A stretch of DNA of 64,000 nt, taken from assembly GCF_003970915.1 (NCBI RefSeq), contig NZ_RXOF01000016.1:1-64000 (forward strand). Direction: 5' to 3'. The notes under the pieces are model-generated. The model searched no databases. It was not told where the DNA came from and saw only the letters and a list, made by a program, of their open reading frames with translations. Position 1 is the first letter of the stretch, and each line of letters begins with the position of its first letter. Made by a program: the position numbers and the translations under genes. This DNA is from Hymenobacter gummosus. Lineage in GTDB: Bacteria > Bacteroidota > Bacteroidia > Cytophagales > Hymenobacteraceae. Below, in pieces: positions 21,767 to 30,546 of this stretch.

Positions 21767-24103
21767 TTACCCAACCTTCACTTTCACCCGGATGGCCATG
21801 AGGCCTTTCACGCCCTGCAGCTCCTCCAGCTCCAGCTCCTCCACGCCGGGCTCGAGCAGGCCGCGGTCCTGCAGATAGTCCACGTACTCGCGGTACTCGG
21901 CGGCTTCGCGGGCCTGGGCGTACACCAGCGCGATGTGGCCGGGCTGGGTCAGCCGCTCCCCGGTACCGGCTACGGTGGCCTTGTCCACGCGCTTCTTGAT
22001 GATTTCGTAGCGGATGTTGTAGGCCCCGTCCACGTCGAACTGCCGCTCGTCCATGCGGAAGCGGATGCTCAGCGGCTGCGAGTGGATGAGCACCAGCTGG
22101 GTGGTATCGAGCGGGACGGGCAGGGTGGGCTTGAGGCGGTGGGTGAGGCGGGTGATTTCGCAGGTCACCAGCAGCTGCCACAGGCGCAGGTTTTTCAGGA
22201 AGATGAGGTCGAAGGGCTTGTCGTGCACCAGCGAGGCGCCCACGTAAATGTTGTACTCCACCCCGTCGGTTTTGAAGCGCTGGAAGTAGTGCGGGAACAT
22301 GGCCTGGGCGCGGCGGTCCTCCTCGTCGAGGTAGTCGCTGACGGCGTCGTTGAGCTGGGTGATGCTCTGCTCGAAGGCCTTGCGGCGCTTGTACAGAATG
22401 CCCAGCTCGGGGTCGATATTCGACCAATACTCGCTGATAACCGGGCGCAGCTCGGCCGTGTGCTGGGCCAGGTACTCAAACAGCGGCTCCACCTCCGACT
22501 TGAGCGACTCCAGGATGCTTACCTCGTCGCCCGACAGGATGCCCTGGCGCAGCTTGCGCAGGTTCTTGCCCACGTAGAACTTCAGCTCGTCCAGAATGGG
22601 CAGGGCCTGAAACTCGGTGGCTTTCTTGAGCACCCGGTTGGCCAGGGTAAGGTGCTCAATCAGGTCACCCTGAATGGCTTCGTTGCGGGCGGTGCTGCTG
22701 CCGCGCACATCGGAGGAGGCGTAGAGCGGGTACACGTCCTGGAACACGATGGGCTCCATCTCCGCGTTTTTGTTGCCCTCGTCGATTTTTTCGAGCAGGT
22801 TCAGGGCCGCGTCGGTGAAGCGCCACTCCATGCTGGGGTGAATGGCGGTGAACTTTTCCTTCACGATAGCCTGCACCCGGGTCTGAATTTCCTCCGCGTT
22901 GCGCTTTACGGCCACGGCCACTAGCGGCAGAAAAGCCGTGACCTTGTCGATGGCAAACTCGTCCAGGTCGCCGGGATTGGGGGAGCCCAGCTCCAGCAGG
23001 CCCACCGCGTCGTCGCCGTAGGGCAGCAGGGCCAGGATGGCCGAGCGGATGCCGATGCTGGTGAGCTGCTCGCGCAAGTCCTCCGGGATGTCGGCCGTGG
23101 CCACGTCTTCGAGCACCAGCGGGCGGCGCAGCTCACTAAGCTGCTGGTAGATGCGCCGGAAGCCCGAGCTGGCGTCCTGGCGCTGCAGCTGCTTCATCAG
23201 GAAGGAGTGGTTGATCTTCCGCCCGAAGTCCACGAAGGCCTTTTTCTTCTCGTCGTAGGCCGCAATGCCGAGCTGCAGGAAGGGCCGGCCGAAGAGCACG
23301 CGCAGCTTTTCCTGAATCTGCTCCAGCCGGTCGGAGGCCTGCAGCACGTCGCGCTCCAGCAGGTCGTACTTCAGCTCCGAGAGAATTTCCTGCTCGGTCA
23401 CGTCGCTCAGGTGCAGCAGGTTGAAGCCTTCGAGGGCGAAGTTTTCGGGCGGCAGCAGCTCGCGCCAGAGCGACACGTTGTAGGGGTGGCGGCGCAGCTG
23501 CTCCAGCTGCGCGGCATCGAGCACGGGCTTTTCGCCCACCACGCGCACGTCGAGAAAGGCCGAGTTGAACGACACGCTGTAGTGTCGGTACAGGCCGATG
23601 CGGTAGTCGGGCACGGTGAAGATGATGCTGCCGTAGTGGTCGGGCATGTCCTCGCCGTAGAGCTTCTCCAAGATCTGGGCGTACACCATGTGCACCATGT
23701 GGCGCTCCATGGTGGCCGCGTCGATGTTCAGGGGCTGCTTCACCCGCTTATCGGGCGTGAGCAGCACCTCCGCGAAGCGCGGGGTGTGGTAGAAGCTCTG
23801 GCGCTGAAAGGGCGGAATGGCCCCGCTGATGTCCTGCTCGAAGGAAGCGGGCGGGAACATGGCCACCATCAGGGCCTGCACCAGCGGCTGGTGGGCGTCG
23901 AGGACGCTGGCGTCGGGCAGGGGGCCGCGCAGTTCGGGGGCATTTTCCACTTCGCGCAGAATACCGCGCGCCAGCATGGCCACGCCGGGATTGGCGTCGT
24001 CGGTGCGGGCCTGCCACCACGCAATGATGGGCTCCAGGCTGAGCGTGGTTTGAAAGAAAAAGACTGGCGGGGGCGCCGGAGTAGCGTCGGAAGGGCGGGG
24101 CAT
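21767..24103 (-). CDS. Large GAF-domain protein
   Basis: This 778-residue cytoplasmic protein has no signal peptide or membrane helix. A GAF-like sensory domain is visible at about 245-400 (LRVLFGRPFLQLGIAAYDEKKK...SIGIRSAILALLPYGDDAVGLLELGSPNPGDL). The N-terminal 240 residues and the C-terminal 350 residues are mostly helical and have no recognised domain. No kinase, cyclase or output module could be seen, so it may act through protein contacts. Proteins of this length and layout occur in other Cytophagales; their role is unknown. Confidence 0.82.
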   Translation of the reverse strand: MPRPSDATPAPPPVFFFQTTLSLEPIIAWWQARTDDANPGVAMLARGILREVENAPELRGPLPDASVLDAHQPLVQALMVAMFPPASFEQDISGAIPPFQRQSFYHTPRFAEVLLTPDKRVKQPLNIDAATMERHMVHMVYAQILEKLYGEDMPDHYGSIIFTVPDYRIGLYRHYSVSFNSAFLDVRVVGEKPVLDAAQLEQLRRHPYNVSLWRELLPPENFALEGFNLLHLSDVTEQEILSELKYDLLERDVLQASDRLEQIQEKLRVLFGRPFLQLGIAAYDEKKKAFVDFGRKINHSFLMKQLQRQDASSGFRRIYQQLSELRRPLVLEDVATADIPEDLREQLTSIGIRSAILALLPYGDDAVGLLELGSPNPGDLDEFAIDKVTAFLPLVAVAVKRNAEEIQTRVQAIVKEKFTAIHPSMEWRFTDAALNLLEKIDEGNKNAEMEPIVFQDVYPLYASSDVRGSSTARNEAIQGDLIEHLTLANRVLKKATEFQALPILDELKFYVGKNLRKLRQGILSGDEVSILESLKSEVEPLFEYLAQHTAELRPVISEYWSNIDPELGILYKRRKAFEQSITQLNDAVSDYLDEEDRRAQAMFPHYFQRFKTDGVEYNIYVGASLVHDKPFDLIFLKNLRLWQLLVTCEITRLTHRLKPTLPVPLDTTQLVLIHSQPLSIRFRMDERQFDVDGAYNIRYEIIKKRVDKATVAGTGERLTQPGHIALVYAQAREAAEYREYVDYLQDRGLLEPGVEELELEELQGVKGLMAIRVKVKVG

Positions 24104-24179
24104 AGGGGTAGGGGTGGCCGCGCAGCGGCTAGGGCGTGGCTGCCGGTGTATACGCAGCCGCTGCCCCGGCGGCCAACGC

Positions 24180-24806
24180 TTACCGCTTCAGCTCGGTAAC
24201 GACGCGCGGGGCGCCCACGGGGCTGGTGGCATCAATCCACTCGGTGGTGCTGGCCGGGCGGCTCAGGTCGCGCAGGGTGAAGCGCTTGTGCTTGTTGCGG
24301 TAGCAGGAGCAGCAGCCGTCGCCTTCCACCTGGCCCTGAATTTCCACCCGCCCGATGTAGTAGCGCTTGACGGCCGGGCGCCGGCGCAGGGTGTCGGGCA
24401 CGATGATGGTGTAGCGGAAAGAGGAATCGGGATACTGGGAGCCCACCTTGTAGCCGGTCACGACGGCAAACGGCCCGGTGTTGTCGATGACGATGGGCGT
24501 GCGGAACACGGTGCTGCGGGGCCGCACCACGCGCGCTGTATCGGACTTGCTGCCCGCCGGGATGTTGCCCACGGCTACCGAGTCGCGGCGCGGGTAGGCC
24601 GAGCGCACGATGAGGATGGTATCGAGCTGGCCGGCGCGGAAGCCGGTGGGATTAGGACCCAGGGAATCGGCGCTGAACTGGAACAGCAGCGCGTCGACCT
24701 GGTTGTTGGCGCACTCGCAGGATTTGGCGCCGCAGCAGCCGGCAAACAGCGCCGCGCACAGCAGCAGGAACAGAACAGGCCGCAGGGCCGCAGAAATCAA
24801 AGTCAT
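24180..24806 (-). CDS. Cysteine-rich lipoprotein of unknown function
   Basis: This 208-residue predicted lipoprotein has a hydrophobic N-terminus (LFLLLCAALFAGC) ending in a lipobox with Cys near residue 23. It is followed by an unusually Cys-rich start (CCGAKSCECANN), with further CCSCY near residue 167, suggesting disulfides or metal binding. The middle is beta-rich. No family was recognised. It is 76 bp downstream of the GAF gene start on the same strand, but the order suggests independent transcription. Confidence 0.7.
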   Translation of the reverse strand: MTLISAALRPVLFLLLCAALFAGCCGAKSCECANNQVDALLFQFSADSLGPNPTGFRAGQLDTILIVRSAYPRRDSVAVGNIPAGSKSDTARVVRPRSTVFRTPIVIDNTGPFAVVTGYKVGSQYPDSSFRYTIIVPDTLRRRPAVKRYYIGRVEIQGQVEGDGCCSCYRNKHKRFTLRDLSRPASTTEWIDATSPVGAPRVVTELKR

Positions 24807-24889
24807 CGGGAGTAGCTACGCGGCCTTTACGCGAAGGTCTTGCTCGGTCGTCGGCAGCCGGCTGGCCGCAGCAGACTAACGAGCGGGCC

Positions 24890-25078
24890 GTAAAAATAGT
24901 GGTGCCGCCGCTGAAAAGGCAGCAGCTGGGGTAGCGGCGGGCAATTCAGCGGCGGCAAATGGGGCCACGATTCCAATGCGAGGGTACTGCTACGTTTGCG
25001 CTACGGGGTTTGGAGGGCAGGAATAACCTACCGGTAGCTTAAAAATAGTGGTGCCACGGCTTCGAGCCGTGGCACCAC
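24890..25078. repeat. Two AAAAATAGTGGTGCC repeats with palindrome (TGGTGCCA family)
   Basis: The word AAAAATAGTGGTGCC occurs at 24893 and 25042. The second starts a perfect palindrome (GTGGTGCCACGGCT/AGCCGTGGCACCAC, 25048-25078); the first starts a more diverged one (GCCGCCGCTGAA/TTCAGCGGCGGC). Together they occupy most of the 303-bp gap between the Cys-rich lipoprotein and the T9SS cargo gene. No gene was seen here. Confidence 0.7.
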
Positions 25079-25109
25079 GTCGTTTAAATAAGTCAGGGTC
25101 GGGGCTTGA

Positions 25110-26057
25110 CTACTCCTTCACGAAGCGGCGCGTTTCGGAGCCGCCCTTGCTGGTGATTTTGTAGTAGTAGGTGCCGCGGCCCAGCTCGGCCAGGTTCACG
25201 TCGAGCGAGTGGCTGCCCTTGTCCTGCCTGCCCTCGAACACGGTGCGCACGGTTTTGCCGCGCTCATCCAGCAGCTCCACTTTCACGTTGCCCTCCTTTT
25301 TCACCTCGTAGTCGAGGCGCTGAGTGCTGGTGGCGGGGTTGGGGTACATGGCGGCGGGGCGGCCAGCTTCGGTTACAGCGGGCTGCGCGGGGGCATTTGG
25401 GTCCATGAGCAGGAAGCGGGTGGCCCCGAAGAAGTTCTTCGTGCCGAAGCCGTGCTGGCCGCGGCCGTGGTGCTTGCCCGCGGCTTTACGCTGCTCCAGC
25501 TGCTGCTGCTGCTCGGGCGTGCGGTTTTTCTGGGCCAGGGCCTGCAGGTCGGCGGCCCACTTATCGCGCTGGGGCTGCACTTCGGCCTTGAGCTGCTGAA
25601 TCTGGGCGTCGTACTTCTGGGCCAGCTGGGCCACGCCCTGCAGCACGGTGCGCTTTTCCGAATGCAGTTTCTCCAGCTGCTGCTTCTGGGCGTCGGTGAG
25701 CTGGGGCCGCTGGCCGGGCGTGCTGCCCTCGGCCGGGCGCAGCGCCTTGCGGAGCGTTTGGCCTTGCTCGCGCAGGGCTTTCAGCTGGCTGCGGTAGGCG
25801 CTGAGCTGGGTTTTGTCGGCGGCCGAAAGCTGGGCTTCCAGCTTCTGGCGCTGCTGGCGCAGCACGGGCATTACGTTCTGCTGCACGTAGGCGCGCAGTT
25901 CGCCGTTGCCCTTGTGGTGGCCGTCGCGGCCGTGGTGCCCGAAGGCAGCGCGCGGCGCTTGGCTGTCGGGGCCGGCCTGGGCCAGGCTGAAGCTAGGAGC
26001 GGCGGGCAGAATGGCCGCGGCCAGGGCCAGGGCGCGGAGCCAGGAGGGGGTTTTCAT
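25110..26057 (-). CDS. T9SS-sorted protein with CpxP/Spy-like helical domain
   Basis: This 315-residue exported protein has a signal peptide at residues 1-27, a His-rich stretch (FGHHGRDGHHKGNG, about 39-52), and a long charged Gln/Lys-rich helical region (about 55-190). The helical region contains LTDAQKQQLEKL, reminiscent of the LTxxQ motifs of Spy/CpxP. The last 80 residues are a type A T9SS C-terminal sorting domain (MYPNPATSTQRLDYEV, VELLDERGKTVRT, LGRGTYYYKI, final ETRRFVKE). It should be exported across the outer membrane by the Por system. It could bind metals through its histidines; that is inference. Confidence 0.85.
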   Translation of the reverse strand: MKTPSWLRALALAAAILPAAPSFSLAQAGPDSQAPRAAFGHHGRDGHHKGNGELRAYVQQNVMPVLRQQRQKLEAQLSAADKTQLSAYRSQLKALREQGQTLRKALRPAEGSTPGQRPQLTDAQKQQLEKLHSEKRTVLQGVAQLAQKYDAQIQQLKAEVQPQRDKWAADLQALAQKNRTPEQQQQLEQRKAAGKHHGRGQHGFGTKNFFGATRFLLMDPNAPAQPAVTEAGRPAAMYPNPATSTQRLDYEVKKEGNVKVELLDERGKTVRTVFEGRQDKGSHSLDVNLAELGRGTYYYKITSKGGSETRRFVKE

Positions 26058-26181
26058 GCTTATGGAGCGGGGTAGGAGGTTGTTACCGTGTTCTGCTCCC
26101 ATAGAGGCCGAGGGCGGGGCGGAGTTTAACCGGCAGTTAGAAAAAATATCCGGGCAAGCGGGGCGGGCGGTAACGCTGGTA

Positions 26182-26397
26182 GTCATTGCGGAGGCGCAGC
26201 CGTGGCAAGGCGTAGCCAATCTTTCCCCTCCCGGTACGACGGTTCAATGCCCCCAAGCCCAAAACACTACCGCCCGAAACTGCAACTGCAGTTTCGGGCG
26301 GTAGTGTTTTGGGGCTTCTGCCAGTTGGGCCGTGTGTGCTGCGAGGGGAAAGATTGGCTACGCCTTCCTACGGGTGCCGCGCTTCGCTCGCAATGAC
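26182..26397. repeat. GTCATTGCG element with internal terminator, copy 2
   Basis: The left end GTCATTGCGGAGGC and right end GCTTCGCTCGCAATGAC are inverted. An inner pair (GCCAATCTTTCCCCTC and its complement) nests within, and a very strong hairpin lies at the centre. It lies within the 362-bp gap between the T9SS cargo start and the M16 stop; no gene was seen in that gap. Confidence 0.82.
26255..26317 (-). terminator. Strong hairpin inside the GTCATTGCG element
   Basis: The 24-bp perfect arms at 26261-26284 and 26287-26310 (AAAACACTACCGCCCGAAAC and beyond) have only two bases between them. They share the core CCGCCCGAAACT with the terminator at 11547-11598. Confidence 0.8.
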
Positions 26398-26419
26398 AGC
26401 GGGTGAAGCGTCGTCGACC

Positions 26420-27979
26420 TTATTTGAACGTGTCCTTGGTGTCGACCACCTTCACGCCGGTCACGTTCACCTTGTAGTTGGCTACCTGCTCGTCCTCGGT
26501 GAGAATTTCCTTGGGCAGGCCTTCGCGCACCACTTTGGCGTAGCTCATGGGCGAGGGCGTGTTGTTTTTGAGCACGTCGGCCAGGGGCTGGGCTTCGCTG
26601 TCGTCGGTGACGATGGTCACGTACATGTTCTGCACCTGCCAGTACTTCTTGATGGCCTTGTTCACGTCGTCGAGGGTGAGCTTGGCCAGCTGCCCGTCCA
26701 GCTCCTGCAGCCAGTCCTTGCGGCCGTAGAACTTCGAGTCGAGCATGAAGCCGAGCTGCTTGGCCGAAGTCAGGCCGTAGAGCTTGGTGTAGGAGCGCAG
26801 GAAGGTGCGCGTCAGCTCGAAGTCTTCCTTCGACATGCCGTTTTTCACCAGCCCGTCCATTTCGCGCAGCGCCAGGCGCAGGGCGAAGGGGGCCTGGCCC
26901 ACTTTCAGGTCGCCCAGCTCGGTGGGGTACTGCTTGCGCAGGCCCTCGGCAATCTGCACCGGCCGGATCCAGATGCTGGCGTAGTTGGCGTGGCGCGGTA
27001 CGCCGGGCACGGGCAGCATGTTGTTGCCGCCGGCCTCGTACCACTCGATGTAGCTGTAGTCGCCGTAGTTCATCGAGCGGGCCGTGCGGATTTTGTCGTA
27101 CAGCTTGCCGTAGCTTTTGCGGTGCTCCCCGAGGTAGGAGTTGGCCACCATCAGCGCGGCGAAGTCGTCCTTGGCGCGGGTGGTTTCGATGGGAAAGCCC
27201 GCGTACACGGCCGAGCCCAGGGCATCCGGCTTGCTCACGATTTCCACCTGCACGCCCTTGGGCGCGGCCACCTTGGGCACTTCGGGCTTCACCGTGGCGG
27301 TGGGCAGCGCGTCCATATCCTTCTTGAGCTGCTGCACGAAGGATTCGGGGTAGTTGCCGCTGATGCCGATGGTGAGGTTGTTTTTGCCGTAGGCCTGGGC
27401 GTAGAACTTCTTCACGTCGTCCAGGGTCAGGCCCTGCACGCCGGCGGCGGTGCCGCGCGTCATGTGCTGATAGCGGGTGCCGCGGAAGAGCTGGTCTTCG
27501 AGGGCAAACTTGCTGTAGTCCTCATCCGAAGAGGCCCGGATAACCTGCTCCACGTAGTTGAGCTGGTTGGACTTGAGGCGGGCAAAATCCTCCTGGGTGA
27601 AGCTCGGGGTAAGCATCAGCCCCTTCAGCACCGGGTAAAACTGGGTGAGAAAGTCGCGGTGAAACTCGAAGGTGAAGGTAGTCACCTCTTTGTCGGTGCG
27701 GGCGCCGTAGCGGGCGGCCATGGGGTAGAGCTTGTCCTTGAGCTGGGCCGCGGTCAGCTCCTTGGTGCCGCCCTCGGTCACGAGCTGGGAGGTGAGGAAC
27801 GCCAGGCCTTCCTTGCCCTTGGGGTCGGAGGCCGAGCCGTTCTGGAAGCGCAGCATTACCACCACTTTGGCGGCCGAGGGCTGCTTGAGCTCCACCACAT
27901 CGGCGGCCAGGGCCGGGGCGGTGCTGATGGAAGCCGCGCCCAGCAGCAGGAAGGCGGCGCGGAGAATGGGTTGTTTCAT
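26420..27979 (-). CDS. M16 family peptidase, non-catalytic subunit
   Basis: This 519-residue exported member of the M16 (pitrilysin/insulinase) family has a signal peptide at residues 1-25. The M16 fold is visible (VVVMLRFQNGSASDPKGKEGLAFLTSQLVTEGG), but the position expected to carry HxxEH reads LAFLTSQLV, so zinc binding is lost. The C-terminal M16 half carries SKEDFELTRTFLRSY. In two-gene M16B systems the inactive subunit pairs with an active one, here the product of 28119-29480 immediately upstream on the same strand. The pair is separated by a 127-bp repeat element. Confidence 0.9.
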   Translation of the reverse strand: MKQPILRAAFLLLGAASISTAPALAADVVELKQPSAAKVVVMLRFQNGSASDPKGKEGLAFLTSQLVTEGGTKELTAAQLKDKLYPMAARYGARTDKEVTTFTFEFHRDFLTQFYPVLKGLMLTPSFTQEDFARLKSNQLNYVEQVIRASSDEDYSKFALEDQLFRGTRYQHMTRGTAAGVQGLTLDDVKKFYAQAYGKNNLTIGISGNYPESFVQQLKKDMDALPTATVKPEVPKVAAPKGVQVEIVSKPDALGSAVYAGFPIETTRAKDDFAALMVANSYLGEHRKSYGKLYDKIRTARSMNYGDYSYIEWYEAGGNNMLPVPGVPRHANYASIWIRPVQIAEGLRKQYPTELGDLKVGQAPFALRLALREMDGLVKNGMSKEDFELTRTFLRSYTKLYGLTSAKQLGFMLDSKFYGRKDWLQELDGQLAKLTLDDVNKAIKKYWQVQNMYVTIVTDDSEAQPLADVLKNNTPSPMSYAKVVREGLPKEILTEDEQVANYKVNVTGVKVVDTKDTFK

Positions 27980-27983
27980 AGGA

Positions 27984-28110
27984 GTAGCGCGGGCTTCAGC
28001 CCGCGTCTTGTAGAACGACGGCTGGTGAGCGGCATCGTCCGGGCAAATGAAAATTACTATCTGGCGGACGCGGGCTAAACCGAAGGAAGGCGAAGCCAAG
28101 CCCGCGCTAC
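27984..28110. repeat. TGTAGCGC element with ATTACTATCTGG core, copy 2
   Basis: Ends GTAGCGCGGGCTT and AAGCCCGCGCTAC enclose GAACGAC...AAATGAAAATTACTATCTGG in the same order as at 18904-19038. It contains a 23-bp word (28078-28100, beginning AACCGAAGGAAGGCGAAGCC) that is identical at 63173-63195 in a different repeat family. It fills the space between the two M16 genes. Confidence 0.78.
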
Positions 28111-28118
28111 AGCCGCCC

Positions 28119-29480
28119 TTACTGCACGCCGCCGGTGTCTTTCGGGCCGATGGTGCCCAACGTCAGGTGCTCGGGCACGAAGTACTTCTTGGCCACCATC
28201 TGTAGGTCGGCGGGCGTCACCTGGTCGTAGAGGGCCAGGTAGCGGTTGATGGACTGCACGTCGCCGGTCAGCCAGATAAATTCCGACAGGGCGTTGGCGA
28301 TGTTGTCGGGCGCGTCCAGGTTCATCAGGTTGCCGTACTTGAGCGCCGATTTGGTGTCGGCCAGCTTTTGGGCGTCCACGGGCTTGCTCTTGGCCTCCTC
28401 CAGGGCCTGCACAATGCGCTGCTTCACGTACGGAATATCGTCGGCCTTCACCACCGAGGCGCGGATGCTCGTCAGGTACGGGTCGCGGGTCATGTTGGGG
28501 GCGCCGCCCACGAAGCGCACTTTCTGCTCCTTCACCACCAGCTGCTGGTACAACTCGGAGTTTTCGGCGAAGAGCAGGGTCATCAGCACGTCCAGGGCGG
28601 GCAGGTCCTTGCTCTGGTCCGAAAAGGCCGGGCCCTTGTAGCTCAGGCTGAGCAGGGGCGGGAAGTTGGCGTTCTGAATGTGCACGTAGCGCGGGGCCGT
28701 CTGCTCGGCTTCCTGCTTCATGTTGGGCACGTAGGAGCCGCGCTGCCAGCCGGCAAAGTATTTCTGGGCCAGCTGGTTGACTTCGGCCGCTTTCACGTCG
28801 CCTACCACCAGCAGGGTGGTGTACTCGGGGCGGTAAAACCGGTCGAAGAACACCTTGGAGTAGGCGTACTGGTTGGGCATGTCCACCACGTCCTTGAAGA
28901 AGCCCATGGTCGTGTGCTCGTAGGTGTGCTGGTCGAAGGCCGCGTCGGCTACCTTCTCGTTGAGCTGGGTGTAGAGCGAGGCGGAGTTCTTGGTGTACTC
29001 GCCCTTCACCGCGCCGGCCTCGGTTTTGAAGTCGTGCTCGGAGTATTTCAGGTGCTGAAAGCGGTCGGCCTCCACCTCCAGCATCTTGTCGAGCATGCGG
29101 GCGTTGCCGGTCATGTGGTACACGGTGCGGTCGAGCGAGGTATTGGCGTTGGCGGCCGCACCCAGGCTCTTGAGCACCTCGTCGTACTTCTCCTTGGAAT
29201 ACTTCTCGGTGCCGCGGAACATCACGTGCTCGAAGAAGTGCGCAAAGCCGGTTTTGCCGGCTTCCACTTCGTCGCGGGAGCCGGCGCGCACCACCAGAAA
29301 CACCGAGGCCAGGCCCGGGGAGGCGTAGGGCACGGTCACGACTTTCAGCCCGTTGGGCAGCTGGCTTTGCTCGATGGCGTAGGGAAAGGCGCCCTTGGCG
29401 GCCTGCTGGGCCCGGGCGGCCGGGGCCCCGGCGCTCAGCAGGCAGGCGGCCAGGCCGAGGGCCCAAAATGTGTGTTTCAT
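28119..29480 (-). CDS. M16 family zinc peptidase, catalytic subunit
   Basis: This 453-residue exported M16B peptidase has a signal peptide at residues 1-24. The inverted zinc motif HFFEH is at His81-His85 (Glu84 catalytic). The third ligand is Glu161 (KGEYTK), exactly 76 residues after His85, as expected for the family. LPNGLKVVTVPYASPGLASVFLVVRAGSRDE is the usual start of the domain, and the C-terminal M16 half is also present. It likely degrades peptides in the periplasm together with the inactive subunit encoded downstream. Confidence 0.94.
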   Translation of the reverse strand: MKHTFWALGLAACLLSAGAPAARAQQAAKGAFPYAIEQSQLPNGLKVVTVPYASPGLASVFLVVRAGSRDEVEAGKTGFAHFFEHVMFRGTEKYSKEKYDEVLKSLGAAANANTSLDRTVYHMTGNARMLDKMLEVEADRFQHLKYSEHDFKTEAGAVKGEYTKNSASLYTQLNEKVADAAFDQHTYEHTTMGFFKDVVDMPNQYAYSKVFFDRFYRPEYTTLLVVGDVKAAEVNQLAQKYFAGWQRGSYVPNMKQEAEQTAPRYVHIQNANFPPLLSLSYKGPAFSDQSKDLPALDVLMTLLFAENSELYQQLVVKEQKVRFVGGAPNMTRDPYLTSIRASVVKADDIPYVKQRIVQALEEAKSKPVDAQKLADTKSALKYGNLMNLDAPDNIANALSEFIWLTGDVQSINRYLALYDQVTPADLQMVAKKYFVPEHLTLGTIGPKDTGGVQ

Positions 29481-29499
29481 AGCAACTATGAAGTGGGAA

Positions 29500-29534
29500 A
29501 ACAACAAAGGCGCCGCCCCGCAGGCGGGGCGGCG
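29500..29534 (-). terminator. Terminator hairpin of the upstream lipoprotein gene
   Basis: CGCCGCCCCGC/GCGGGGCGGCG forms a perfect 11-bp stem with a 2-base loop. On the minus strand it is followed by CTTTGTTGTTTT. It lies between the lipoprotein stop (29648) and the M16 start (29480). Confidence 0.7.
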
Positions 29535-29647
29535 CGCCAAAGAAACGCCGCTTCCCCGAAAGTTGCACCCCGCACAGGCCCCGAAACGCCGCGGTGCCCC
29601 GCCGGAAGGCAGGGCGCCGCAGATGCAGCCGGAGTATGAGCTGCGGC

Positions 29648-30325
29648 TTACCGGGCAACCTGAACCACCTGCGTTTCGGGAGGGGCGGTAGCGCCGGTTT
29701 CGGCGGGCTGCCGTGCCACCCGACCCGCCGTCAGCAGTTGCCCACGCAGGCGCTGAGCATCGAGGCTAAGCTGGGACTTCATTTGGGCCAGGGCCAGGCG
29801 CAGGGCTTCCAGGTCGGCGAGGCGGTGGGCCTGGGTCTGGGGGTAGCCGTGGTACATAGCCACCCGGATGCGGGATTTGCCCAGGCCAGTATAGCGGCCC
29901 AGGGTGTCGCCCTTGGCGCTGACAATCTGCATATTGGCCCGTAGTTCGGTTTCGTACCACTCCAGCGGCACGCCCAGCAGGGAGGGCGTCATAAAGGTGA
30001 GCATCTGCAGGCCCTGCAGCACCTTGCCGCGGCGGGCGGTGGCCACCTGCGTCACCTGCAGCCGGGCGTAGCCGAAGCGGGCTGTATCCTCAGGGTCGGA
30101 GAGGTTCATGCGCACTTCCCGCTCAAACAGCCGCTCCGCATCGTCCGGGTAGGCGCCCTGCGAATCCAGCAGCGGCCCGTTGTCGACGGCAATTTCCAGG
30201 GAGGGCAGCCGATCGGCCAGCGAAGCCGGGGAAGGCTGGAAGATGACCCGGTCGACGGATTTGCAGCCGCCGAGCAGCAGGGCCGGGGCCAGGAGCGGCA
30301 GAACGAAGCGGAACAGGCTAGGCAT
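29648..30325 (-). CDS. Uncharacterised lipoprotein
   Basis: This 225-residue predicted lipoprotein reads from the ATG at 30325. Its hydrophobic leader ends in the lipobox LLLGGC. A conserved-looking core follows (FEREVRMNLSDPEDTARFGYARLQVTQV, LEWYETELRANMQIVSAKGDTLGRYTGLGKS). The pattern of a short outer-membrane lipoprotein with a beta-rich core is clear, but no family was recognised. An AT-rich stretch (30375-30440) upstream probably holds its promoter. Confidence 0.75.
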   Translation of the reverse strand: MPSLFRFVLPLLAPALLLGGCKSVDRVIFQPSPASLADRLPSLEIAVDNGPLLDSQGAYPDDAERLFEREVRMNLSDPEDTARFGYARLQVTQVATARRGKVLQGLQMLTFMTPSLLGVPLEWYETELRANMQIVSAKGDTLGRYTGLGKSRIRVAMYHGYPQTQAHRLADLEALRLALAQMKSQLSLDAQRLRGQLLTAGRVARQPAETGATAPPETQVVQVAR

Positions 30326-30480
30326 GGCAACAGCAGTAGGGCCCGCGGGCCGGAGGTGGACTACATAGGACAATGTCTGGTGCAAGTATAACTTATTCGC
30401 GGACATAAATATTACTTTAAAAATAAATTATATGAATATGTTGGATTCGGGTTAATCATTCCCGGAATAGCGCCAATGCA

Positions 30481-30519
30481 AAAGCGCCCGAACAACCTCG
30501 ATGGTTATCCGGGCGCTTT
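30481..30519 (-). terminator. Intrinsic terminator of the dicarboxylate symporter gene
   Basis: AAAGCGCCCG/CGGGCGCTTT with inner AACAACC/GGTTAT pairing lies 28 bp beyond the stop at 30547. Confidence 0.85.
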
Positions 30520-30546
30520 GTCGTCAAGCGGCTGACGCTGTGTCGG

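Noticed and set aside
26420-27979. Active M16 peptidase
   Set aside because: The HxxEH zinc motif is missing; the residues at that position are hydrophobic.
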